Source of the DNA: Aptenodytes patagonicus
Lineage: Eukaryota; Chordata; Aves; Sphenisciformes; Spheniscidae
Direction: 5' to 3'
DNA length: 64,000 bases
Assembly (NCBI RefSeq): GCF_965638725.1
Contig: NC_134955.1
Coordinates: 12,490,316 to 12,554,315 of the forward strand
In this document: positions 50,095 through 62,964 of the stretch, in pieces
Numbering within the stretch: position 1 is the stretch's first letter
Layout of the letters: each line of letters begins with the position of its first letter
Notes under the pieces: model-generated
What the model was told of the DNA's origin: nothing
What the model saw: the letters and a program-made list of their open reading frames with translations, nothing else
The model's database searches: none
Translations under genes and position numbers: made by a program

Positions 50095-50149
50095 ATGGCC
50101 AGGCTGGCCGACTATTTCATCGTGGTGGGCTATGACCACGAGAAGACAG
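50095..50149 (+). CDS. SBF2: SET binding factor 2 / myotubularin-related protein 13, first coding exon
   Basis: SBF2 (MTMR13) is a large DENN-domain Rab GEF (Rab28/Rab21 reported) and a catalytically inactive myotubularin partner of MTMR2; loss causes Charcot-Marie-Tooth 4B2 in humans. The exon encodes 18 residues plus one base. MARLADYFIVVGYDHEK is identical to the human start of the uDENN domain, with Thr at position 18 where human has Pro. The ATG has a strong context (GCCATGG), and the exon ends at ACAG|GTAGGTG (GT at 50150-50151). The remaining ~1,830 residues lie beyond the right edge. It is divergent from ADM, with starts about 6.3 kb apart, the same arrangement as in human. An out-of-frame upstream ATG at 50021 overlaps this start. 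Confidence 0.96.
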
Positions 50150-53100
50150 GTAGGTGTGGCTGCGCGCAGGGCTGCCCCGCGGTGCCTGGCCTCTTCCCCC
50201 CTCCCCTCGTTCCTGCCCGGCCCCGGCCCCCTCCCGCCTCCGGTCGGGCCGCAGGAGGAGGAGACTGCCGCGCACACGGGGCGCGTGTCCGGCCGTGGGG
50301 AGGAGGGCGGCTGAGGGCAGCGGGGCCGGCCTCACCCCCGCGAAGCGGCGCGGCGGTCGGCGGGGGCGAGGGAAGGGTTAATCCCCCTTTCCTGAGGCGG
50401 AGCGGGCCGGCGGGAAAGCGGAGGGGCTCCTCTACCGCTCGGCGGCTGGCTGGCCGGGCTCTGGCAGCCTCCGGCCGGGGGGGCAGCCTCGCCTCCGTCT
50501 CGCGGCCTCAGCCCACCTGGCAGCCCCGCTGACCCTGCCCCGGCCCCGCCGTGAGCAGGGCATGGCGCAGGGTCGGGCGGGCGGCAGCCGGCCGGGGCGT
50601 ACCCCGCGGCCTTGCCTCACCGCCGCGGCCGTTGGAAACGGGCAGCGGTTCTTTCGAAAGGGCGGGGGCACCTTAAAATGTCGCCCACGGACGTGCACAG
50701 CACTGGCCCCCCGCCCCGACCGGCAGCTGGTGCCTAGGCGGCCGCTCCCGCTGGGCAGGCAGCGGAGGCCGGCTGGCTGCTGGGGGTGTTCGTGCGTGCC
50801 TATTTCCCGAGCCGCCTCTGCAGAAAACGGCGGTACTGGCTGCCGTTCCCCCACCTTTGTACTGTTAGCTGAGGCACGTACACCCGCGACCTCAAAGGAA
50901 AACAAAGACTGAGGGGTCTTGGGAAGCAGTGGGGCTTTTTGCCCGTTTTGACTGGGGGCTTACAGCTTGCCGCCTGTTGAAAAGGTGCCGCAGCTAACAC
51001 CTGGGGAAGCGCTGTGGCACTCGGTAGGCTCTTCAGGAATGGCTGCTTTTCTTAGGGAATAGAGATGTTTTCTGTCTGCTCGGGTGAAAGGAAAGTGGTG
51101 TTATCTACTATCGTTTGTGGGTAAAGAGAGAGTGGTTTCTGTCGTGTAACCTTCTGTTATAATATCACATTTGTTGCTGGAGAGACCTTAAATCAGTATA
51201 TAAACTGATTTGAAAATTAAGTGATTGTCAACTGGTATGTGTTTGTGCTGGGTATTTCAGAACGATCCTTTGAATGTATGTTGTTAATAAACAATATTTT
51301 AAACAGTTGCATGTCCCCTAATTTATTTGACTATGCATAAACCAAACAACACTCAAGTTTGTTACTCTAAGTAATTCTTTGAAGTAGCAATTGTGTGTAA
51401 TTTGTATTTGTTCATTCTAAAAGTGTAGCTAATAAACTCTTAGAGTGAGATCCTTTCTTTTTTTTTAGAAATATAATTTTCAGAGAAATCATATCTGTGT
51501 GTTTAAAGATACGGTGGCTTACAAAATTCTGCTAAGGGTCTCCTGGATTTCACTATAATGGTATTATTATTCCATTAATTACGGCGTGGTTCCCCCTCCC
51601 ACCCCCTTTGGAAATAGACTTGTCTTAATTGTAGTGGCAAAATTATAAGATGCGAAATGGAGAGTACTTTATGTTAAAAATAAAGACCTCCCCTTCTGCC
51701 TTTTTCCTGTTCGGAACATTTTCCCCAACAATAGTAGAGAGCCCAAATCAAAACAAAGAAGCAACCAAAAAATCCAGGGGTGCTTTTAAGGAGAAGACAA
51801 AGGAAGTAGGCTGCCTTCTTAAAGGGTATGATCAATCTGACATAGCCACTATGTGAAATAAAATCACAGATTACATTGGAAAGCTTTACGTTTGTAAAAT
51901 GTCTTCATCTATAGCGTTTAAGTATGTGTTTAACTTCCTGTACATAAATTGTGTCATTAAGTTTACTAGAATTGCCTGCATGGATGAAATTGAGCAGATT
52001 CAGAAATAACTTCAGAACCAGAACCTTAATTTGAAAAGGTCATGCCCAGAAAATAACTGTTTAGACTTCATTATTTAAATTACTCGTTGGTACTTTAATG
52101 CTTCATACTAAAAATGCTTGAAGGAACAACATTCTGTTGAAGACTAGGCATGCATTGTTTTCCAAATTCCTTTACCCCCACATGCAATTCCATAATACGT
52201 GGAGTACTGACCTTTCTTTTTCTTGTAAAAGTCGTAGTTTCTTGATGCATTATTATGCTTCCTTCTGTATGAAAAAGCAGGGGCAAACATTTCTAGGATT
52301 GTAGACTTATTACCTGTGAAGCTTTTAAATTTTTAAGTATGTTCTTTTCATTTTTCTTTTTTTTTTTATCTTCAGTGTTCTAGCTTGGTTTTAATATGTT
52401 TAATTTTAATGTTGAGTGTAATTACATTTTTAGTGTTTTTTTCAGGAATAATCTGTGGAATACCTTTGTGTAAACAAGCAAACAAAAGTCCTGTAACCTT
52501 TCCCCTCTTCCCCAACCTGTATGTTAGCAGCAGTTTGGGTAATATGCACTTGTGGTTAGTAAGAAAGGATGTTTATAGTAATGACTATTCTTCCAGAAAA
52601 GCCCTACTGCCTCTGCTATCTCTCTATAGCAGACATCATCTGCTCTGACTTCATATGGGTTATATGGATTTATTTACAGGTGCTAATATCTGCAATATAC
52701 TGAAAATGTGGCAAAGGTATTGCTTTCTTGTGTAGATTATCCAGCTTTATTCAAAAGCATTCACTATAAATAGCTATAAAATGCTGCGTTTGTGCTCTTG
52801 TGCAATTTAGAAACAGATTTCTAGATTTTTCTTGTTGCAGAAAAACTTTGTTATTGGTGCTACAAGTTTTTATCCAACATAGTCAGTCTTAAGGGGATGT
52901 GAACGTTTTTATTGTCCTCAAATAAACCAAAGAGACTATCCTTTGGGGGTCAAACGTTTTAAAGTTCATTCCTGTTCCAGTCTAGGCCTATGTAAATTGA
53001 TGTTACTGCAGTCCTAGTGCTGTCATCCCTATTGTGTTAAATATTCCTTTCATTTTCAGCTTGCTTTAGGATGCTGACCTGTCAAAAAGACCTTTCTTGC

Positions 53101-56100
53101 TGAGTATTTTGTCTGTATCGCTTTTTTTTTTTTCTGGGTTACTTTTCTGCTAATTTTTCAAACAGAGTTGGCTCACCAGGATGTCAGATGAATGCCAGTA
53201 TCAGCATAAAGGAGCAGCAAGAGCATGCAGGAGGACCCATCACTGCAGCCTGAATTTATATCAGCTTAAATGGTCCTAGAACCTTGGGCACAAAGATGTT
53301 AGTCAGGTGCCTTAGTCTCCTATGTGCTCTGAGTAAAGTAATGGGTGCCTTTCAATAGTTCGCATAGCAGGCAGTTTATTTGTGCTTGGCAAGAGGCATG
53401 GAGATTCAGCCTGAGTGGAGAATGAGCTTTGCCATTGACAACTTAAGTGTCAGTAGACTTTCAGGCACATAGGAATTTAAGGAGAAGTCTTTGTGTTGTA
53501 AAGGATGATCTGATTAACCTAGCTTTTTATGTATTTCAGGTACAGTTGACTGTATTCCCGCTTAAAAATTACTTACTCTATATCTTTCACCATAAAAGTA
53601 ATCTTAAATATATGATAGTTTTAATTGCTGTTGTGTATTTTAAAAACTCTTCTGAGCCACTGCAAAGAACTGCAATAGCAGTAGCTCCTATTGGAAGTTC
53701 ACGTTCAGTGTCTTGACAGAATTGGAGAAACCAAATTTAATAAATCCCCCAGATTTAATAAAAACCCTTGTTTTTGTTCTAACAGTGGAAATGTGAAGGA
53801 TTTCAGTGATATACCAAGGTTGATTGCTTTGCCATGTTTATTTTGCATTCAGCTGAACCTTTACTAAGGTAGATAACCACGTTTTTATCCAACATATCAG
53901 CACATTATAAAGCTGTTATGTAACTTGCTACAAAAGGCATTTACAGAAGTCTCTGAAGGGAACAAAGGTGCTAGAAAATGTAGGCACTCTAGGTTAAAAG
54001 CTAGAGAAAATCCCAGAAGACCTTACTGTATATCCATTTTCTTTTTCCATGGATTTTGAAGTGTGTTTGATGTGCTTCACCAAAAATTCCTATTTAATAT
54101 GTTTGCATAATGGAATGTGGATGGGATTTAGGAAGAACACAGATGTTTGCAAAGATCACAGAAGGGCATGAGAAAATGCCTTTTTGTTTTGTTTGGTTTT
54201 GTTTTTGCTGGTATAAGCCATTATCATAAATTTATCCCTGGAATTTACATATGGTGGTACTTGAAAAAGGTAAAAGAGAGAACGTTTTGTGTCTTCCTTA
54301 GCTCAGCAACTGAAAGGTAAGGTTAAAGAAGAGAGAACTAAATACTGGATTTGATTAATTTGTCCATATGCCCGTAATGGCTTTCCTATAGGATGCTGTT
54401 TTGTACCTAGCAGTTAACTGTGAAAACCCGTGAGATGGAGCGAATGTTTTCCATGAGACTTGTTTGCTGTAAGAAGACAGACTAATGTTTTTTGTTCTTG
54501 CTTGTGTATGCAGTTGCAATGTGTATGACCGAAGGCTTGCAACAGTATAGCAGTTTTATTTGGCTGTTGTCATAACTGATAAATGCTGATATAACGTGTA
54601 GGTTCTGTTGTGGTTGCTTCTGTTCTGATTTTTATCAACTTCTTTTCAGGGAAGCCTTTCTTGTCTAACACAGCTTCATATCTTGGTGGATTTTGAAACT
54701 AGACAAGTGATTGATGATAGAGTGGGAGAGGTTCCTAAATGCAGTTGTCTGATTCTTTCTTCTGTGGGCAGAAGTTGCCTGTGAAGGCTATTCTTTTCAT
54801 TTTGGGGGGTAAATAGCATATAATATCATGAGGATTTTTTGGTGTATTTGTTGTGTATTCATAGTTGGGCATTCCTCTGGGCTAGTGTATAAAGAGTGGA
54901 TGATTTCTTGGTGTCTTGGTATGCAATCTCTGTAAAACAGAAAATGTAGAAAAATAAGGGAATGAAGCTGTTACTTCAACAGCTTTCTTATCTGAGCTAC
55001 GGCTTAATTTGATTCAAGTGCAATCTAGGGAAATCTCAGAGGGGGAAAAAAAAACCCAACAAAAACTAAATACTTTTTTGTGGCAGAAGAATTCTTGTAA
55101 CTATAATTTAATGAAACATCAAGTGTACTATCAGAACTGAAGCAGAATGTGGATATGTAAGTAACTGTGTATTGATAAGAGATGACTGTAGTTGGCTATG
55201 ACTGGAGAAGGGCATGGGTGCCCGAAAACTTCCAAACAAATTAGTTGCTCTAGTATAAGAAATTATCTCTTTCTACAAACCTTTTCCTTGCTCAGTTTAG
55301 TTTTCAAATACAACAGTCTCCACAATACCATGCTGAAACAGAGTGAGAAAAGAATATTTCTATTGCATGCATGTGTGTGTTTGTTTTGTGAGATAAGGCT
55401 ATCTTGAAAATCTGCTTGGAGGGAAAAAAACCCAACACCACCAGTATTTTTTTGGTAGCATGTCTTCCTAAAATGTATTCAAGCAGTTTCTTCTAACATA
55501 TAATGTTGGCTAAAAAAAATATTGTTATTTTGATTTATGGATTCACAATAATTTTGGAGAAATCTTAAAATCAATACAGATCAGTATAATTCTTCTTTCC
55601 CTCAAAAGTCTGCTAATGAATATCTCTAAAGAAGTTGGATTTGAAACTCTTTGCTCACTTGGTCTTGCTGTCATAATAACAGCAACAATAAAAACCCATT
55701 TTTTTCAGCCTTTCAATTTAAATCAAGACACTCATGGTGGCTGAATGTTTATTCTGTAAGCTGTCTTCATTTGTCCTAAAATGCAAGGACACAGATTCTG
55801 TTGAGGGAAGTAGCATTGCATATCTTTGGGGATATTTTAAGACTAAATTGCAGTAAAGAAACTTTCTCTCCCCTTTCCTGTCCTGGATTAACTTTGTGGA
55901 TTATCTAACAAAAAGACACTTTTCCTGCAGCGTGTTCATGGAAAACAGTTTGTTATGCAAGCCTGAATACTATTTAAGCATTGGCCTTCTATAACCACAA
56001 GCATATTTTTCAGTGGGGGGACAACAAGAATGACATTTAACTCCTCCAATGTCACAAACATAATAGTCTTATAACACTGAGGAAGATAATTATACTGCTA

Positions 56101-59100
56101 TGGTTGTTCACTGACATGAATTTAAAATACCAACTACCTCCCCAGCTACTGGTACTTACAAAGTAAAAAACAAAGGAAAACCACAGTCACTGTGGAATAA
56201 TTTTAAAGTGTGGAACAATAGATTCACTGTTCAACCTTGATAAATGTCAGTGAAAGTTGTGTCTTAGAAATATATACTGGTAATTAGGAAGTCTTCCTTT
56301 GATTCATCTTTTCTTTTACTCCTCCTTTGCAGTAACATGAGATTTTCAGGCTCCTTGCTTATATAGTGAAAAAAATTACTTCTAACAATAACACTGTCAT
56401 TATTGATGAGATTAATTTTCTTCTGCTTGATGCTTTGGGAATTGTATTCCAGTTATATGTATTTGTTGAAATAATTATTCCTTTGGTGTCAGTGGTATAT
56501 TCTGAAGTCAAGGACAATCCAATTAGTGTTCATTGGGATTTGGCAGCTAAATCCCTGCTCATTGAGCCAAGAACATGCTTGTTATTGCTTATCTGCTAGT
56601 GACTAGATACATCATGATTTCATGTCTCTAATGTAGAAGATTGAAAATTGAGAATTGTAAACAAAGTGTGTAATATGAAAAAATGCAAACGTTGAACACA
56701 ATTTGAATTCTTTGTTTGCTTTGTAGTAGTCTTGTGCTCAAGGTAACAACAAACTAATTATTCACAAAATTTCCAATAAACTGGACATAGGTAACAGACT
56801 TAGTACTGCAGCCAAAACCAGTAGTTGGTGACAGTACAGTCTGCGGTTTTGTGTAGCTGTAGTAGAGGAATGCTAATATACAGAAAATACAAAATCATCA
56901 TAACTCTGGATACAAATTCAGGACAGCTGCATGCAAAAGCACATTGGACCCTGGGAGACCTGAGTGGATAAAAAGAGACAAAGGAATGTTACTGGGGTTA
57001 CAAAATCACTCACTCAGAAATTCGAGGGGCGGGGGGAAGGTAGAAACAATGTCCTTTTAATGTGGTTCGTATGTTGTTTCCTAGGATTTAAAAATGTGAA
57101 ACCAGAAAATTTGCTATCTGACACTTGGATAGGTCTTCAGCAAGATTGGAAACGTCTTTTTAAATTGTAGACTTATACTTTGGGTCTAATGGAATAGTCA
57201 CTGGAAGGAAGATGAGACGTTCTGGCAGAGGATTTCTCAGATACTTGCGGATGCAAAAGAATGAAAACTCTTCTTTCTAGAATCTCGACTGCGGTTGTGG
57301 AAAATTATGCTTTGGAAAATGGGTTTCGTTGAGCTACTTTCGCCAGGTGCCATAAATATTAATGGCAGGAGTATTGAGTATTGTCAGTTGGCAGCATCCC
57401 CTTCAGGCTCTGTAGTGGGCTGCATATCGCTTCAGTGTGGTTTGGGAACCCTTACTCTGTAAGACAGTGGCCACTCTTCCTGCTTACTCTGTTTGATACA
57501 TTCTGGTATTTTAAAATTCTTCCTGTTGTCTAGTTTGGTTTTCTAGGTTTACCCCAGAAGAATCTCTGACCTTAGTGTCTCTCTCTCTTCCCCCCCCCTT
57601 CTCTCTCTCTTAATTTTAAATTTGTACATTTAACATGTGTATTTGTGCTTTGGACAAAGATATATAGATACTTGTCCTTTTTGGTGACTATTGTTCTGTG
57701 AACTATAATTCCTAAGTGGCAATAAGCATAAGTTGACTGTATGACTAACAAAATACTCAAGACTTTTTTCAAAAGGAGAAAGTTGTGATCTTGTCATAAA
57801 TGCAACTATATGGACTTTTAATTCTTGAAATACTGTTGAATGGGCATAGTGTACTTGTTAAATAACAGTAAATTAGGAAATCTGTGTTTTTAAATACTAT
57901 TACACAGGCTGCTTTTCATAAAAATGCAAATTGCAATTGCATAAAAAAAAAAAAATGAAGAAAGCCACACGCTTTGTTCTTGCAGACCTGTTTCTTCATA
58001 ATTAGTCTCTTTTCCCAGAAAAATATATAGTAGTTTTACGAAGCTTGTGGAATGACTAAGCTTTTACTGTTCTATATTGTTAGTATACGCTATTTTTAAA
58101 CTAAGATTAACACAAATCATTCTAGTAGAAGTTACAGGAGGATTTCAGTTTTCTTTCTTCTTGATTGGTAACTTGTGAAGAGAGAAGAAGGTTTCATATT
58201 TTTCTGAATAACTTAGACTTTCTAAAACAAAGTTTCAAAGGAGAATTGATTATACTCTTCCTTCCTAAAACACAGATTTAAAACTACATCTTTTTCCATA
58301 TTATATAGGTAATTTAATCTACTTCTAGTCTCTTTCAGGTTGTGAGTTCTTAGAACCTTCAGTCTGTGAGAATTTTTTTCTTCACTGTTTATTGTTTAGT
58401 GATGGACACAGCTCTCAATACTGATCCTGTAAGAGCTGGTAGCGGATGCTGATGTGGTTGATTGAAAATTGTTATTGAATTCATTGTGTCTAGTAGAAGG
58501 GTCTGGATTTGCCCTTGATATCCTTTTCTTTCCCAGCTTTGAAAACTGATAGTACACCCTGCAGATGGCTTTTGTGCAGTTCAGAAGGTCACCACTGATT
58601 TGGTAAAGCAGTGGGTCCTTCTGGAGGTTCCTGGTGCTGTGAGTGGTATGGTTGCTGGTGAGCTTCTAGGTAGAACTTGCTTTTTGTAAAGTAGCATAGC
58701 CTGGGGCCTCTGCCTGAGCAATAGATTGTGCCTGACTGCAACTGAGGAACTAGTTGGAATTCCCTGTTAAGGGAGGAAAGAGCTGCTTCCTGAGCATTGT
58801 CTTTGGGATTCACCCCACGTTTCTTAGAAATATAATTAATGAATTATTCTTATTTTATGCTTTTGAGGAGCTACTTGCTTTTGCAAAATAGGAAACTAAT
58901 TAGTGTGTGTTTCTCCTGATGAGCAAGTTTCAGCAATGGAAGAAAGCCCAAGGTTTGGAATGGATGCTTTTAATAGCATTTCCAAAACAGATAAGATAAC
59001 AAGGCATATGCACAGAATAAAACGATGTTTTGCGTGGTAATAAATAGTCAGAGTTTAGAGTTTCTGTTCAGAAATCCATGCAAGTTCTAAGTGTTCAAAG

Positions 59101-61680
59101 TGCTGCAGAGAATTAAGTTTCCTCTCTAGATATTTTATAGTTGCTAGAACTTAAGTGCTTATTTTAAGTAAAAAAATCTGGTCCACTTTGCTAAAGTGAG
59201 TTAAGATAATGCCTGTGGAAGTCTCAGATTTGCCCTTTAGCTGGAGGCAACTGCCCCTGCAGCAATTTTAGACACTTGTGCCAGTTCCTTGCTAGTTCCA
59301 CTCATGTGCTAAGATTTTGACTCAAGCTGCCAGTAAACATTCTTTAAGCTGAGACACCTGGATTTGTATTGACGTGATTGAGGCATGGGGCACATATTCC
59401 CTTTTTCCAGCTCTGAGGGGCTGATTGTTTCCAGCAGAGAAGCAGCAAAAAGAACTAGAACATCCCAAACCATCTCAGTAGGTTGTACTAGGACTAGAGT
59501 GTCAAAGCTGTGATGTGTCAGCTGTGATGGCATTATAATTCAGCAGGACAGCCAAAGCAAGTGTCATGTTTTTTCAGTTACAGGCAACTGAAAAGAAAAC
59601 AAAACTGTAGAGATCTACATGTTTGTGATTTGGAATTCAAAACTCTTCTTTCAAAAGATTCTCTTTTCCTGTTTGATTAATCTGCATAAATAATGATACC
59701 AGGTTTGCCACTGAGTAAACAGTGTGGATTCAAGTAGCGATACTTTTGTAAGGTTGTTATTTCAGTACTGTGTTTTCTAAATATTTTGTTTATAGTGTTT
59801 ATTATGAAGAGAGATGAGATCATACATATCTAACAAAATATCCTTGTGGAGGCTGTTTTTATTATTTTGTTCTCTTTTGCCACATGGCATCTTTTTGGAA
59901 GAGGCAAGACTGTCACTGAAGCATTTTATTTTATGAGAGTGTGGTCTTGGAAAGTATCCAGAAAACATACTTTCTACCTTTCTGACCTTGTGAGATGTTT
60001 TTGCATTTTTAAAAAATTTGTTTACGTGTTTGCTTATGGGTTTCTATTTCTTTTTTTTTCTTTTAAGAAAATATGGTCCATTTTTTTAGTAAATGGCCCA
60101 TTTTTAGAAAATCGCTGTTCAAGAACATGTGGCTTCACTGGTCTAGTCTCTGGACATAGTCATTGACAGTCATAGCTGCTTTTCTTGCTAGTAGCCTAGT
60201 AGAAGACAGAAGGTAACAATTTACATCCATACTTAATTCTAACGAAAATGAGGATTGTTCCTCATTATAATGAGATAGGATTTTAGAGGCATAACTCAGA
60301 AGACTATTGTTTTCATAATCTGTTTTCTTGATAATATTCTTACCATTATTTGAAGTTAGAAACCCCAGAGGTAAGACTTATAGAAAAGTAATAATAATAA
60401 AAAAGTCTTAACTTGGACTGTTCCCATAGTGTTGTATGTCTTATGGAAGTGACCTTGGAGATGTTCCATTTCCCAAAGTTGTGATGGCTAAAGAGAGAAT
60501 GCTGAAAAATAAAAATGGTGCAACTTATACCTTTCTTTGTTAGAGTTGTGTGTGCTCTTTTTATTCTCGGCCAGTGTGCTTAAAGTTATAATAAAGTTTG
60601 TGGGTTGCATTGTCTCCCGTTGCTAACCTCTTTCCTCCTTCCCCTCCCTGTCCCCCAAAAGACCAGTAATTTTTCTTGTTTCACGTTTCTTGCCAAACTT
60701 AGGTCATGGCTACTAACAAAATACTTTGAAATCCTGAAGCAGAAGACTCTTGCACTGCAGCATATAGTTCTGAATTAAAAATCAGTTCCTGTTTTATAAA
60801 GACCAATTTTACTCATTCTTCTTTGGGTTGGAAAAAAAACCAAACAAGGGTAAATATTTCAACAGAATATAAAAATTGATCAGATATTGTGATCAGTTTC
60901 TGTTATGCATCTTCATGTTTGATCATCAACTTTATCACCCAGCTATCTGATTTTTTGCTGTTTTCTGTCAAACTACACAGGTTTTGTAGCAAGAATTACT
61001 ATTCTGCAAAACTTTTCAACCCACCCCCCCAACCCCAAAAGGGCAAGCGTATGGCTTCTGTGAAAAATCTGATATAGCGGTGTCTAACTTTTTAAAAAAT
61101 CTCCATATGAAGTCTAGAAATGAGCAGTAGTTATTGAGCAGTAGGAATCCCTAATTACTTGCTGTCTAAATCTGGTACGCACTCCCTACCTAATATTAAC
61201 TGTGCTTTCTAAAGGTTTGAAAATAGATTTGCAGGGACCAAAACATAAACTTGTATGTTTTATTAGATTTATTTGATTTATGGTTTTATGAAGGCTCTGG
61301 ATCTTTTTTATTCCTATGTATTTGACAGTCACCAGGAAGAGATTTGGACTGTAGTAATCTTAGTATAATTGTACAAAGCATCGTATGCTTTTTACAGTTT
61401 TTAACGGCAGATGGACAAAGATTTTGACAACATTGTTTTGCCAGTCTTAATTTTCAGCACATTTTCGTATTTGGGGCTTTTTAAAGAATCTAAGCTGTTG
61501 CTGGTTAAATGGTAAGAGTCTCAAGAGTTATGAGCAGATTAAAGTATAGAAGGAAGTGGTCACTATTCATAGGCAAAGTTGGTAGCATGGACTCCCAAAG
61601 TTAATTTTGCAGACCTTTTTTGTTCAACTTGTAAATATCTGGTAAAAAGAGAGGTGGAATAGTTAGGGCATGAGACTTAC
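50150..61680 (+). other. SBF2: SBF2 intron 1 (non-coding, first part)
   Basis: After the GC-rich first ~700 bp the intron is AT-rich. No sequence resembling SBF2 exon 2 was found, so the intron continues beyond the window; a very long first intron is known for this gene in mammals. Low-complexity spots include a CT-rich tract with a C-run at about 57575-57612 and several T- and A-runs. No nested gene or RNA gene was recognised. Confidence 0.75.
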
Positions 61681-62113
61681 AGATGATTTAAAAAAAAAAA
61701 TCATTCGGGATAGCAGAATCTAAAGCTTATGGTGAGGGGCTCCAGAAAGAGCTCATGATACTGAGTGACTAGATGTTAAAATTTTGGATGAAATGCAGTA
61801 CTGATAAATACAAGCTAAAGTACAAGCAGTGGTGAGAAAAGATGGTCCTAACATACATTCACAATAATGATCTCTAATTTAGCTATTGTCACGTAATGAA
61901 AAAGTTCGTGGAATTTGTGGGACAGTTCTCTGTAAACATCAGCTTAGTATCTGGTGATAATGGCAACAGTAAACTCAGAAATAAACAGTATGGAATTGTG
62001 GGAAAAAAACCCCCGCCAGAAAACATTGTGGTGTTGGGACTTGCAGCCTAGGGGACAAGAATGGATTAGATGAATCCCAGAGGTCCTGTTAGGCCCTGGT
62101 TTCTATAGTCCTG
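61681..62113 (+). mobile_element. Degenerate CR1-type LINE fragment, sense
   Basis: Parts follow an amniote CR1 element reading on the plus strand: GACTTACAGATGATTTAAAA, then GATGAAATGCAGTACTGATA, then GGGACAGTTCTCTGTAAAC, and near the end GGATTAGATGAATCCCAGAG followed by TTTCTATAG, the decayed 3' tail. The order is right, but much is missing between the blocks, so it is internally deleted and old. Ends are approximate. Confidence 0.6.
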
Positions 62114-62127
62114 AATATTAAGAAAGA

Positions 62128-62445
62128 CTGAGCAGGACCTCTGGGAATCACCTGGTCCATTCTTCTCCCCCAAGGCACAATTAGCTGTAGCCTTTGCTGG
62201 TTGGGCTGGACGTTTGTTTAACTCATTCTTAAAAACCCTCCATAACAGCACTTTCACAACCTCCTTTGTCCGTCTATTCCAGTGCTTCTCTGTCTGACTT
62301 TTAGAAGGGTTTTCACAGTGTTTGACTCAAGTGGGTTTTGGTACAGTTTTAAGCCTGTTATTACTATTCTCCCTGAAGTGTGGTGACCAGACTGGATGTG
62401 GTAACTTACATGAAATCTTACCAAAACTAAGAGTGAGATTGTTAT
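62128..62445 (-). mobile_element. Degenerate CR1-type LINE fragment, antisense
   Basis: Read from the plus strand, the piece begins with the reverse complement of a CR1 3' end (AGGACCTCTGGGAATCACCT) and continues through blocks like CACAACCTCCTTTGTCCGTC and TATTCCAGTGCTTCTC, the usual antisense CR1 order. It lies tail-to-tail with the preceding sense fragment. It is old and truncated; the right end is uncertain. Confidence 0.65.
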
Positions 62446-62750
62446 TTGCTGGTTTCGCAGGCAGTTCCATGTGAAGACATCACTCTGATTTTGTTTGTTT
62501 GTTTGTTTTGTTTATTTTTCAACATCACAACACTGAGGGTCACTTTGTGGTCTACTTTAACCTCTACAGCCCTTTTAACTAAACTGATAACTGTTTGGCC
62601 ATCCCATATATATGCAATCAGCTGTTTTGACCTAACTGTGCGGCTTTGCAGTTCTCCTTAGTCATGCTCTTAACATTTTTTCATAATTTTTTCTAGTCTT
62701 TCAAGATCACTTTGAATTCTTATCTTGTCCTCTAACATGCTTATTATCTG

Positions 62751-62964
62751 CATTTTCTGAAAGTAGTTAATAATTTATGTGTATATATTAAAAATATTTG
62801 TGTGTACATATATGCTTTTATATATATATAAAAAGAACAGCTTCAGTTATGTTGCATTTTCTGAAAGTAATTAATAATTTATGTGTATATATATAAAATA
62901 TTTGTGCGTGTGTGTATATATATGCTTTTATATATATATAAAAAGAATAGCTTTGGCTATGTTT
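62751..62964. repeat. Tandem duplication, two copies of ~105-110 bp, AT-rich
   Basis: Copy 1 (62751-62854) and copy 2 (62855-62964) both start CATTTTCTGAAAGTA, continue TTAATAATTTATGTGTATAT, and end with TATATATATAAAAAGAA followed by TAGCTT- or CAGCTT-like sequence and ATGTT. They differ by several substitutions and by a longer GT/AT run in copy 2. This is a local duplication within SBF2 intron 1. Confidence 0.9.

Larger units (their letters stand above)
48905..50830. promoter_or_regulatory. SBF2: SBF2 CpG-island promoter
   Basis: A ~1.9-kb CpG-rich region surrounds SBF2 exon 1. Just upstream of the start codon are an NRF1-like GCGCAGGCGCA (49942-49952) and a YY1-like CAACATGGCTG (49970-49980), both typical of TATA-less housekeeping promoters, so transcription probably starts near 49.93-49.98 kb. 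A FOX::ETS-like GTAAACAGGAA lies at 49405-49415, and a long perfect inverted repeat at 49719-49790. No TATA box was seen. Confidence 0.8.
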
